DNA of 64,000 nt from DATDEW01 sp046590205. Its GTDB lineage: Bacteria; Bacteroidota; Ignavibacteria; Palsa-1295. Every line of letters starts with the position of its first letter. Within the stretch, counting starts at the first letter, position 1. A model generated the notes under the pieces. It worked only from the letters and a program-made list of their open reading frames with translations. It searched no databases and was not told the origin of the DNA. Positions 57,065 through 64,000 of this stretch are shown piece by piece. Where the stretch lies: the NCBI GenBank assembly GCA_046590205.1, contig JBKJTT010000068.1:19584-83583 (forward strand), read 5' to 3'. The translations under genes were made by a program, and so were the position numbers.

Positions 57065-57838
57065 ATGAAAAAACTCAATTCACCAATTCCTTGGGTAGGC
57101 GGTAAACGCCTCCTTCGTCACGAGATCATCTCTCGTTTCCCTGAACACCGAACCTATATTGAACCCTTTGCAGGAGCTGCTTGGGTCTATTGGGGAAAAG
57201 AACCATCAACGGTTGAAGTCATTAATGACCTCAATGGTGATCTGGTTAATCTCTTCCTTACCATTAAGAAGCATCCTGAAGAGTTCTATGACCGTCTCTG
57301 GTACATGAAGACTTCGAGAGAACTGTATGCTAAATCTATCGAGATAATCCAATCCGGTGCTAAAGGGCTGGATGATATTGATAGAGCCGTGTACTTCTTC
57401 TACTCGATCAAGAATGCTTTTGGAGGCAGGTTTGCTTCAGGGTATGCCTTTAGTAAGAAACAGCCACCTCGTTCGGCTATTGGTCTTGACTTCGTACAGG
57501 AGTTAAGCAAGAGGTTAGAGAATACCTATATTGAGAACCTACCGTATCAGAGGATCATTAAGAACTATGACTCTGAAGAGTCATTCTTTTACTGTGATCC
57601 TCCGTATGTCGTAGCTGACGGGACCAACTACTATCAGCATGTCTTTACACCGGAGCTTCATATTGACCTTCGGAATCGGCTTGCGAATATCAAGGGTAAG
57701 TTCTTACTCTCGTATGATGACGTTCCGACGATAAGGGAGTTATACAAGGACTTTACTATCAAGAAGACAAAACCAGTCAGATACACGCTGAATCAGAAGA
57801 GTCAGTATAAACAAGAACTCTTTATCACAAACTACTAA
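57065..57838 (+). CDS. D12-class DNA adenine N6-methyltransferase (Dam-like)
   Basis: 257 residues from the ATG at 57065. Motif order follows the D12/Dam group: SPIPWVGGKRLL (SAM-pocket motif X), IEPFAGAAWVYW (motif I), EVINDLNGDLVNLF (motif II) and FFYCDPPYVV (catalytic DPPY). It methylates adenine N6; the target site is not predictable. No cognate nuclease is adjacent, so it is an orphan methylase, a common trait of phages and mobile elements avoiding restriction. Convergent with the STAND gene across a bidirectional terminator. Confidence 0.9.
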   Translation: MKKLNSPIPWVGGKRLLRHEIISRFPEHRTYIEPFAGAAWVYWGKEPSTVEVINDLNGDLVNLFLTIKKHPEEFYDRLWYMKTSRELYAKSIEIIQSGAKGLDDIDRAVYFFYSIKNAFGGRFASGYAFSKKQPPRSAIGLDFVQELSKRLENTYIENLPYQRIIKNYDSEESFFYCDPPYVVADGTNYYQHVFTPELHIDLRNRLANIKGKFLLSYDDVPTIRELYKDFTIKKTKPVRYTLNQKSQYKQELFITNY

Positions 57839-57844
57839 AAAGAG

Positions 57845-57876
57845 AAAAGCCCTTGATAACTTCGAGGGCTTTTAAT
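57845..57876. terminator. Bidirectional terminator between methylase and STAND genes
   Basis: AAAAGCCCT (57845-57853) and AGGGCTTTT (57865-57873) form a stem with flanking A-run and T-run on either strand, as needed to serve both convergent genes. Confidence 0.8.
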
Positions 57877-57906
57877 TATTGATTTAACTGATGATTATTG
57901 GGAAAA

Positions 57907-60900
57907 TCAATTTGAATGTATACTATTCTTGAGTATATTTGCAGCTTCGATGAGCCCCTCACGATGAAATTCTACTAGGTTAAACATTTTTTCATGGTCT
58001 CGTCCAGTTATAAGCGACTTTAATTCAACAAGAAAGTCTTCGATAATTGAGAGTTCTCGCACACCATCGGAGATAGCTTCAATCTCAGTGAGTACTAGCT
58101 GACAATCTGTTCCGAGATCATCCCAGCACTTCTCTGCCTTTGCGAGAAACTTTGCATTTAATAAGTTAGCATTATCATCCATTACGTTTGTTTCAGAAAG
58201 AATTTTGTAATACTCCACTATACCATTAATTCTGTACATTAACACTTCAGTTTTTCCAAGCAAATTAAATACAGCTATCTCTTGAATGGGGACTGCAAAA
58301 TATTCGTCGGGTAAATTTTCAATTTCTCTGGGAAATGTTAAAGACTCCCATGAAGTGAATGAATTATTTTTTATCTGCCACAGATGATGAGAATGAATTA
58401 TGTACCCACCGGCTATATATCTATATCCTTTGAAAGTTGGTACTACGTAAAATGTAATCAAAGAATCTTCAAGTGGTAATAAGCGCAATATTACCTTTTC
58501 CAAAGACTCCTGAATTGCGAAAGGGTCTTCGCAATCAAAATAAATGACAGCATATTTACTGGGGAATTTTTCATAAAAGTGTGGTATATAACCACATGTA
58601 CAATCCACTTCATCCGACTGTAAAGCAATCCCAAGTTTTGTGAAAAACTCTGACTCTTTATCCTTCCTTTTTTGCAAAATAAATTTTGCTGGCATCCCTA
58701 TTGGTATTTGGGTATGATAATATGCAAGTATTTCAATAAGATCAGTACATTTTGAGAATGTACGTTTTTCAATATCATCTAGATTCCTCGCAGCAAACAC
58801 ATCTTCAATATTGTTAAAAAGTAATTTGAAGGACGAGTGCAATTCGGGTAACTCATTGCAAAGTGCCCAAATTCTAAAATACAGTGATGTTGTTAGTTCA
58901 TTCTTGAAGTTTAGAAACTCCTTAATACTTTGTTGAGCAAAAACATCAAAACCGGATTGAAATTTTGAAATATATTCGCTTTCTTTCTCAGAGAATGTCC
59001 CGAATCTCTTCAGGGGTGGCTCGAGGTTATATCTAATATCCAATAACTGTGTTGAATACTCATTGACGCGAGGCAGCACCACCTGTTTAGACTGTCCTTT
59101 GATAATGGATTCCAAGGCGGTGATAATGTCTTGAACATACATAAGCACTGTCTTTCTGTATCTAACCCATGCATCTTGAAATTCATACCATGTTAACGTA
59201 CCATATTGCTTTTGCACTACTTGAATCCATGTATGATTTTTTGATTGATCACTGGGAGGAAACCAGTTCTCATGGGGGATATTTTTAATGGATTCATCAT
59301 GGCTAGGTTGAATTACGATCGGGAGTATATACAGTCCTTTTGAAGAATACATATCAGCGAATGGGAAGAACTGATATATGGAATCTATCCTAGCTGTCAC
59401 TTGGCTGTTTACTGAAAGAGGACCGCTTTGATCTACAAAAAATGTAAATGATATTTTGTTGTCATCATAGGTCAGTGAAATACACTCACAATGGTACTGT
59501 ACATATGAGAGAATATTATCTAAATTGTTCGTAAGCCATTCCTTATATAGCACGGGACTATATCTACCCATGCCATACAAAATAGCCATAACAGAACTAA
59601 ACGGTATCTGTAGTAATGTATTTGTATTCTCTAGTATTGAAGAAGACAGCAAATCAAGTTTATCATTCGAATATTTTGCACTGTTGCACCAGTCATACAG
59701 TCTTCCTAAGCGAATCAGATTTTCAGGACTTGTGATGTCAACATCATGGATCTCAATGGCAGAAAGGTATGTATTGATAATATCAAAGCCCCGTTTCGAC
59801 AATTGAACACTTGAGTTGATTTCAGTCAAACGATCATAGTATTTTTTATCTTTCTCTATAACACTCGATAGTTTTTGTAGCGCTCCTACGCCGCCAAGAG
59901 GTAATCTCTCTGATGCCAAAAGCAGTACACAAGAATGACCGTTCAAACTAAGTGCTTCATCAAATGCAGGTAAGTTGTTTAATAAGAAATGGTATTCCCC
60001 TGCCTCAAATAGGCCATCAAGAACTGGTAGTATTTGTTCTATTGTAAATTCTTTATATGTCGATGTAAACTTACTGGTTAATGCTTCTAAATCCTTTGCC
60101 CCAGAAAACATGTTAGCGATGTAGGTAGAAATGTAAATTTCGGGTATATATTTATAAATATCAATAGCTGTTGTATCGTAATCAGGATAAACAAGGTGTA
60201 AAATATCTGATAAATGTGATGACCTAACTGGATGCAGTCCCCTTAAAAGATGATCCTCATAATCAATTGATATGAACTCATTCTCTACTGAACTTAATAA
60301 AGTGCCAATATCGGAAGTTGTAGTTATCCCACTAGAAAGAAGCTTTGTGGAGATTGGAACTCCCAGTTTATCTGCCACTGAAATGTAACGGAGCAATTCT
60401 ATCTTTGTTTTATCATCCTCACCCAAAGTTGAAAACATGTTTATTTGCTCCCTAAGTCGATCAAGAAGCATTTTACCATGTGTTAATAAATAGACGTACT
60501 CTATCAATAAGTGAGGAACGCCTATTTTTTCAAATGCCCAGTCAGCAGAAAGAACATTCTGATGCACCTTGTTCTGGGACTTAAAGGATATAAATAGTTT
60601 TCGTGCTTCGTTCTTGTCTAGCTCTGGAGTAATAATTTCACACATAATCATGTGTTCTGCGGAATATCGATACCAATCTTCCTCTCTTATTGATACTAGG
60701 ACATAAAATCCTAGTGATTGGCATTCTTGAGCTATACGCGTCCAATATTTTTGTGAATTGCCAACATTGTCAAGAAGAAGAAGGAGCGGCTCACCTAGGC
60801 GGGATTTTTTTTGCAAAAATGCTATTATTATCTCAGTTTCAGATATAGAAGCGCAACTTTTAATTTCATAGACATACTTAGAATTCCAGTAGTCATGTGC

Positions 60901-61815
60901 ATATCTATAGAGGATTGCTGATTTCCCTTGACCACTCGATGCTTTTATGACTGCCACATTTACTCTGTTAAATGCTGTTTCAACCCCATCTAGCCATGTT
61001 TTTCTCGGAATATCAACTCCGGATGCAATATGTGAATATCTAGTTGACTTTCCTTCATACCAATCTATAGAATTATGGTCTGGCCACCATTCTATTTTAT
61101 GAAGATACCCACGAGTGTCGGCCATTGACCCTACCATACTTGCTATGTCGGCTTCAGTTGAATCTCTTAGTAATTCAATATCATTCTTTGTGATAATTTT
61201 TCTTTCAATAGACCACTGTATAAATTGTACGAACAAAGAACGGTAATAGATGGGAGTATCCTTTGGCTCAATACCAAAAAGATTTTGAAGTTTTGATTGT
61301 ATGTCAGACTCAAGTGAACTTTGACTAATGCTCTCAATGTGAAGATGCGCATATAATATCTCTGCTTCGGCCTTCGTATAGCCAATACTTGTGCAAATAT
61401 TGTTTAAGCGGGATTGTATTTTCTTTCTTTGCTGCTCGGAGAGAAATTCTTTTTGAGAAAGATTTAGTATTTCATTTTTTAATTGGAAGTCAAAGACTAG
61501 CTTAAATTTATGGTCAGGATTAATGCGAATTATAGGAAGAAAACTTTTCAGGGGATCTTTCAACTTACTTAAAGACCAAGAATTGATTGATGTTTTTACT
61601 TGGACAAAGTAATCGCTACCAAGAACATGAAGGTCGACATCTTCGAGACCTTCTAACTGAATGGTTGAAGAATTTGATTCTTCAGCATACAGATCCAAAC
61701 CTGAAAGGATACTATAAAGTAACTGATAATAAATGCCGTTAATATTAAAGGCGCCAAATCGTCTCTTATTAAGTAGAAAATGTAACGTCTCTCTTGCTTC
61801 CTGACTCAGCCCCAT
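57907..61815 (-). CDS. STAND-type NTPase with N-terminal PD-(D/E)xK (DUF4297/Cap4-like) nuclease
   Basis: 1302 residues. The N-terminal module (about 15-110) reads FGAFNINGIYYQLLYSILSG, then LEDVDLHVLGSDYFVQVKTS: Asp59/Asp61 and Gln72-Val-Lys74 fit the D...(Q)xK metal site of DUF4297/Cap4 double-strand nucleases. A P-loop follows (KASSGQGKS, 291-299) with Walker B LLLLLDN (345-350), then a winged-helix-like region and about 800 residues of helical, repeat-like sequence with no known domain. Nuclease plus STAND ATPase plus long sensor is the layout of Avs (AVAST) antiviral proteins, which bind a phage protein, oligomerise and cut DNA. Composition is AT-rich. Nuclease and STAND calls are motif-based; the sensor target is unknown. 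Confidence 0.75.
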   Translation of the reverse strand: MGLSQEARETLHFLLNKRRFGAFNINGIYYQLLYSILSGLDLYAEESNSSTIQLEGLEDVDLHVLGSDYFVQVKTSINSWSLSKLKDPLKSFLPIIRINPDHKFKLVFDFQLKNEILNLSQKEFLSEQQRKKIQSRLNNICTSIGYTKAEAEILYAHLHIESISQSSLESDIQSKLQNLFGIEPKDTPIYYRSLFVQFIQWSIERKIITKNDIELLRDSTEADIASMVGSMADTRGYLHKIEWWPDHNSIDWYEGKSTRYSHIASGVDIPRKTWLDGVETAFNRVNVAVIKASSGQGKSAILYRYAHDYWNSKYVYEIKSCASISETEIIIAFLQKKSRLGEPLLLLLDNVGNSQKYWTRIAQECQSLGFYVLVSIREEDWYRYSAEHMIMCEIITPELDKNEARKLFISFKSQNKVHQNVLSADWAFEKIGVPHLLIEYVYLLTHGKMLLDRLREQINMFSTLGEDDKTKIELLRYISVADKLGVPISTKLLSSGITTTSDIGTLLSSVENEFISIDYEDHLLRGLHPVRSSHLSDILHLVYPDYDTTAIDIYKYIPEIYISTYIANMFSGAKDLEALTSKFTSTYKEFTIEQILPVLDGLFEAGEYHFLLNNLPAFDEALSLNGHSCVLLLASERLPLGGVGALQKLSSVIEKDKKYYDRLTEINSSVQLSKRGFDIINTYLSAIEIHDVDITSPENLIRLGRLYDWCNSAKYSNDKLDLLSSSILENTNTLLQIPFSSVMAILYGMGRYSPVLYKEWLTNNLDNILSYVQYHCECISLTYDDNKISFTFFVDQSGPLSVNSQVTARIDSIYQFFPFADMYSSKGLYILPIVIQPSHDESIKNIPHENWFPPSDQSKNHTWIQVVQKQYGTLTWYEFQDAWVRYRKTVLMYVQDIITALESIIKGQSKQVVLPRVNEYSTQLLDIRYNLEPPLKRFGTFSEKESEYISKFQSGFDVFAQQSIKEFLNFKNELTTSLYFRIWALCNELPELHSSFKLLFNNIEDVFAARNLDDIEKRTFSKCTDLIEILAYYHTQIPIGMPAKFILQKRKDKESEFFTKLGIALQSDEVDCTCGYIPHFYEKFPSKYAVIYFDCEDPFAIQESLEKVILRLLPLEDSLITFYVVPTFKGYRYIAGGYIIHSHHLWQIKNNSFTSWESLTFPREIENLPDEYFAVPIQEIAVFNLLGKTEVLMYRINGIVEYYKILSETNVMDDNANLLNAKFLAKAEKCWDDLGTDCQLVLTEIEAISDGVRELSIIEDFLVELKSLITGRDHEKMFNLVEFHREGLIEAANILKNSIHSN

Positions 61816-61865
61816 ACATTAGTTGATAATAACTAGCACTATCAACCACAGAAGTTTGCAAAATA

Positions 61866-61894
61866 TTCATTATTGTAACGGTTACAATTATGAA
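61866..61894. promoter_or_regulatory. Operator-like dyad upstream of STAND gene
   Basis: TTCATTATTGTAAC and GTTACAATTATGAA flank a single G: 14-base arms with one mismatch, the inner 8 bases perfect. It lies 50-80 bases upstream of the STAND start, between it and the zinc-finger gene, so a dimeric repressor could act on the STAND promoter here. Confidence 0.5.
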
Positions 61895-61931
61895 TGAAAA
61901 AATGGTGCATGTATGTAACACACTTTTTACT

Positions 61932-62156
61932 TTATCCCCTCTCCTGCGGCTGTGGCCATACTTCCGTCGTCTGAAAACTAAAGGCACAGTTTAGGCAAAG
62001 TCGTTCTCGTATCCGTCCGGAGATCGTCGGAAAGGTGCGAGTAACGCGTGATCCCTTGCGGCTTTTACATGAAGGGCAGCGCGTATCATGGTGAAGAGAT
62101 TCTTCGCGATTCTTGATTCGTTGTGGTGTGTAGTCTAAAGCATTCAGTGTTTTCAT
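61932..62156 (-). CDS. Ogr/Delta-like zinc-finger protein
   Basis: 74 residues. Four cysteines are at 27, 30, 54 and 57 (RCPSCKSRKGSRVTRTFPTI, then RERLCLNCAFSFQTTE). This is the Cys2-Cys2 pattern with central Arg/Ser/Thr strand of Ogr/Delta phage late-gene activators, although it could be another zinc ribbon. It lies between the transposase and STAND genes, in the same direction. The N-terminal 25 residues are unmatched. Confidence 0.6.
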   Translation of the reverse strand: MKTLNALDYTPQRIKNREESLHHDTRCPSCKSRKGSRVTRTFPTISGRIRERLCLNCAFSFQTTEVWPQPQERG

Positions 62157-62265
62157 CGTATCAGTTCGTTTACTTGTTCAATTACATTATCGGGGCAGCT
62201 AAAGGTATAAACTTAAAATGCCTTTTGAAATTCCCACACTGACGTACAAGTATTCATATATAGCA

Positions 62266-63828
62266 TTATTCTTCTTTTACATTGCTGATAAGTTCACCTG
62301 ATGCAGTAATAGTGAGTTCACTATGATCTTGATGACGAGTAATAACCGACTTAGCAAACGAACGTATCTGACTGATCGAGCGCGGAGAACTCAAGAACAC
62401 TTCAAGTTCGGCAGGGATAACCGAAGCGAACGTACCAAGATTACACTGATGCCTTGATACCTGCTCAATCTCATGCGAGAGCCGTGAACGTAAAGTAAGC
62501 CCTTCAAGATGATCGGTAACTCGTTCAATCGGCTTTTCTACCTTCTGTGACTTCTTCACCTTTCCAGCTCTGTCACTAATGACTTCCAGTTCTACTCTCT
62601 TCTGATCAATAATAGTAAAATACTGCCCTGATAAAGAGATGATCTCTATCTTATCACCATGCTTGAGAGAGTAAGGAGCTTTACACCAGATACCCGTATC
62701 AACGTTCACCTGTCCACGTTGAATGGTCTTGTATGTAACTGTATGGAAAAGACCCGAAGCATGTTCATCGGGATACTTTATCCCTGATAATGCAGTTTCA
62801 AACAGTTGCCATTTGCTCATCCCATCTCTCGTGGGATGTTCTGTACTATTCCAAGTTCGTAACCACCGAATAAACTCCTGATTCAGCTCTTTGAGCGTAA
62901 AGACTGTCTTTATACCGTATTTGAGTAATAGCATCGTTTCAAAATCCCCTTTAACGACTTGTACCATCCTCTCTACTTTTCCTCGTGCCTGCTTATTTGA
63001 TGAAGGAAGTGATTTACCCTCACTGTCTTTCTCATTAGCTCCTAAGGCATGAATGATCCCTAACCTGCGAAGTCCGTTACACGTGAGCGTATTACGAAAT
63101 GCTGATCCTCTGTCAGTATATATCTGTAGAGGCATCCCTTGTAAGAGCGGCAGAGGTGATCCGTCTTTTGAGAGTTTGGGACTAAAGGTCTTGAGCATAA
63201 AATGCTGTGCGAGTTTTGCACTTTCACCGCTTGTAATATAATACCGTCCATACATGACCCTGCTGGCATCATCAACAGCTATACCGATCCATACTCTGGA
63301 TTCTGATCCGTTGGCTCCTTTGGAATACGATATACGTACTGACTCTTTCTCTCCTTTTAAAACTGTTTCAAAGTATGCACTTCGAGTAAAATCTACCTGT
63401 ATAGCAGATAACGGCTCTTCCCGTTCAAACGGGTGGAAGAGTGGAATAGCCTTTCTCTTGAACTGCTGGCGTCGAATGGACTCTGCGATATGATGATAGC
63501 GTATCTGTTCGGGTATTTTACCTATACTCACTAAGTACCGATAGACGGGGGCCGTTTTGAGTTTTCTAATTCCTTTTGAGTGTTCCTGCTGATGATCCCA
63601 GACTTCTTTAGCATACGTATCAATGATTGTAGTTCGTGAGAGCGTATCTTGGTTCGGGCGTTTCTTTCTGACCTGTAAGCGGAGTACTCTGTAGAGAGCA
63701 CCTTTTGAATATCCTGATTCCTTTATTCCACGTTCAATGACCTTGCGACGTTCCTCTGCCGTAGAAGCAGAGAAATACCGCTCCCGAATCGCATGAGCAT
63801 AGCTCGGATCAATCAACCGTCTCGGCAT
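62266..63828 (-). CDS. DDE transposase of the Mu/TniA/TnsB type
   Basis: 520 residues. The retroviral-integrase core is at about 135-345 with Asp146 (IQVDFTRS), Asp239 (IYTDRGSAFR) and Glu286 (KQARGKVERMVQVVKGDFE), spaced as in DDE transposases. The N-terminal ~130 residues are a DNA-binding, helix-turn-helix-like region (SGYSKGALYRVLRLQVRKKRP), and a Mu-transposase-C-like beta domain begins near 360 (TVTYKTIQRGQVNVDTGIWCKAPY). Shorter than MuA (663). A MuB/TnsC-type ATPase is not seen downstream; it may lie elsewhere in the element. The start overlaps the upstream partial ORF by 20 bases. Confidence 0.85.
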   Translation of the reverse strand: MPRRLIDPSYAHAIRERYFSASTAEERRKVIERGIKESGYSKGALYRVLRLQVRKKRPNQDTLSRTTIIDTYAKEVWDHQQEHSKGIRKLKTAPVYRYLVSIGKIPEQIRYHHIAESIRRQQFKRKAIPLFHPFEREEPLSAIQVDFTRSAYFETVLKGEKESVRISYSKGANGSESRVWIGIAVDDASRVMYGRYYITSGESAKLAQHFMLKTFSPKLSKDGSPLPLLQGMPLQIYTDRGSAFRNTLTCNGLRRLGIIHALGANEKDSEGKSLPSSNKQARGKVERMVQVVKGDFETMLLLKYGIKTVFTLKELNQEFIRWLRTWNSTEHPTRDGMSKWQLFETALSGIKYPDEHASGLFHTVTYKTIQRGQVNVDTGIWCKAPYSLKHGDKIEIISLSGQYFTIIDQKRVELEVISDRAGKVKKSQKVEKPIERVTDHLEGLTLRSRLSHEIEQVSRHQCNLGTFASVIPAELEVFLSSPRSISQIRSFAKSVITRHQDHSELTITASGELISNVKEE

Positions 63829-64000
63829 GCTTCATACGTTTTCTGCTGCGTTCAATTACCCACTGTTCTTTGAGATCATCATCAACCTTGCAAAGACCCA
63901 GCTTTTTCGCAAAAGTCAGAAGTTCTTTTGCTTTTGCCTTTATCTCTGCTTCCGAAGGGGATGAGCCCAGCCAAAAGACTATGTTCTCACTAAAGTGAAC
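63809..64000 (-). CDS. Partial small protein preceding the transposase
   Basis: 64 codons remain; the N-terminus is outside the window and the stop is at 63809-63811. It reads FSENIVFWLGSSPSEAEI, then KAKELLTFAKKLGLCKV and ERSRKRMKHAETVD. It is helical and basic at the end, overlapping the transposase start by 20 bases, so it is translated with it. Position fits a Ner/repressor-like or TnsA-like partner, but the sequence supports neither choice. Confidence 0.45.
   Translation of the reverse strand, partial: VHFSENIVFWLGSSPSEAEIKAKAKELLTFAKKLGLCKVDDDLKEQWVIERSRKRMKHAETVD

Larger units (their letters stand above)
56374..64000. mobile_element. Mu/Tn7-like transposable element or transposable prophage, one end only
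   Basis: The restriction-modification gene is cut at 56372-56374, where TGTAAATTT begins; TGT is the usual terminal trinucleotide of this transposon class. Inside lie a DDE transposase (62266-63828), an Ogr-like zinc finger, a D12 adenine methylase, a nuclease-STAND protein and small ORFs; none resembles the flanking host genes. Several are AT-richer. No second end or rest of the interrupted gene is present before 64000, so the element extends beyond the window. Whether it is a phage (Ogr-like and methylase genes favour it) or a defence-carrying transposon is open. Confidence 0.7.

Noticed and set aside
57907..61815. STAND protein as the TnsC/MuB transposition ATPase
   Set aside because: It is far too long, has an N-terminal nuclease-like module and lacks the compact AAA+ layout of TnsC or MuB.
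61932..62156. Reading the zinc-finger ORF as an IS transposase fragment
   Set aside because: The CxxC...CxxC spacing and Arg-rich middle fit Ogr-like regulators better, and no catalytic residues are present.

Overview
The window looks like a chromosome segment of a Bacteroidota/Chlorobiota-group (FCB) bacterium, most like the Ignavibacteria/Kapaibacterium branch. This is inferred from protein style, not from a marker-gene search. The clues are five large secreted proteins with C-terminal type IX secretion (T9SS) sorting domains; 'choice-of-anchor D' (ASH/HYDIN-like) repeat proteins; OmpA/PD40 envelope proteins; a YebC protein with the Bacteroidota-type MGRAFEFRK start; few Shine-Dalgarno sites; and promoter-like TTTG-N19-TATTTTTG sequences, best seen before purD.

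Layout. 1-1044 is a partial secreted FG-GAP-like protein on the minus strand. 1045-1813 is non-coding and holds a long palindromic repeat. 1814-3130 is an ECF sigma factor and its probable membrane anti-sigma partner. 3263-9954 is an OmpA protein translationally coupled to a 1513-residue LamG/ASH/T9SS protein. dcd follows, then a BNR-propeller T9SS protein, a polytopic membrane protein and a glycine-rich ASH/T9SS protein. From 18724 to 23582 runs a tight, overlapping gene string: isoaspartyl peptidase/asparaginase, SDR, AhpD-like protein, PQQ-propeller lipoprotein, proline dehydrogenase, DUF2203. A dihaem cytochrome c lipoprotein, a CARDB-like T9SS protein, a Bacteroidota protein usually mislabelled asparagine synthetase B, and a GNAT follow.

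28940-54874 is mostly housekeeping: recQ, an AlkD-like protein, yebC, a cobalamin-domain-less MetH, rsmA, a PAP2 enzyme, purD, a PfkB kinase, priA, an alpha/beta hydrolase, an OmpA/PD40 protein, GNAT, GrpB and an M16 protease. Small secreted proteins of unknown function and two orphan HicB-like genes (36089-36256 and 45154-45357) are interspersed.

The accessory end begins at 54992. A type IIG (Eco57I-like) restriction-modification gene carries an in-frame palindromic repeat of about 58 codons. It is then cut off inside its methylase half at about 56374 by the end of a Mu/Tn7-like transposable element that runs past the window. The end shows a TGT terminus and repeated CCTTTATAT-type sites. 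Inside are a small ORF, a D12-class adenine methylase, a 1302-residue STAND-type NTPase with an N-terminal PD-(D/E)xK (DUF4297/Cap4-like) nuclease, an Ogr-like zinc finger, a DDE transposase, and a partial ORF at the edge. The nuclease-STAND fusion is the best candidate for an undescribed anti-phage system: a single-gene, Avs-like defence carried as cargo on a transposable element or transposable prophage that itself disrupted a restriction system.
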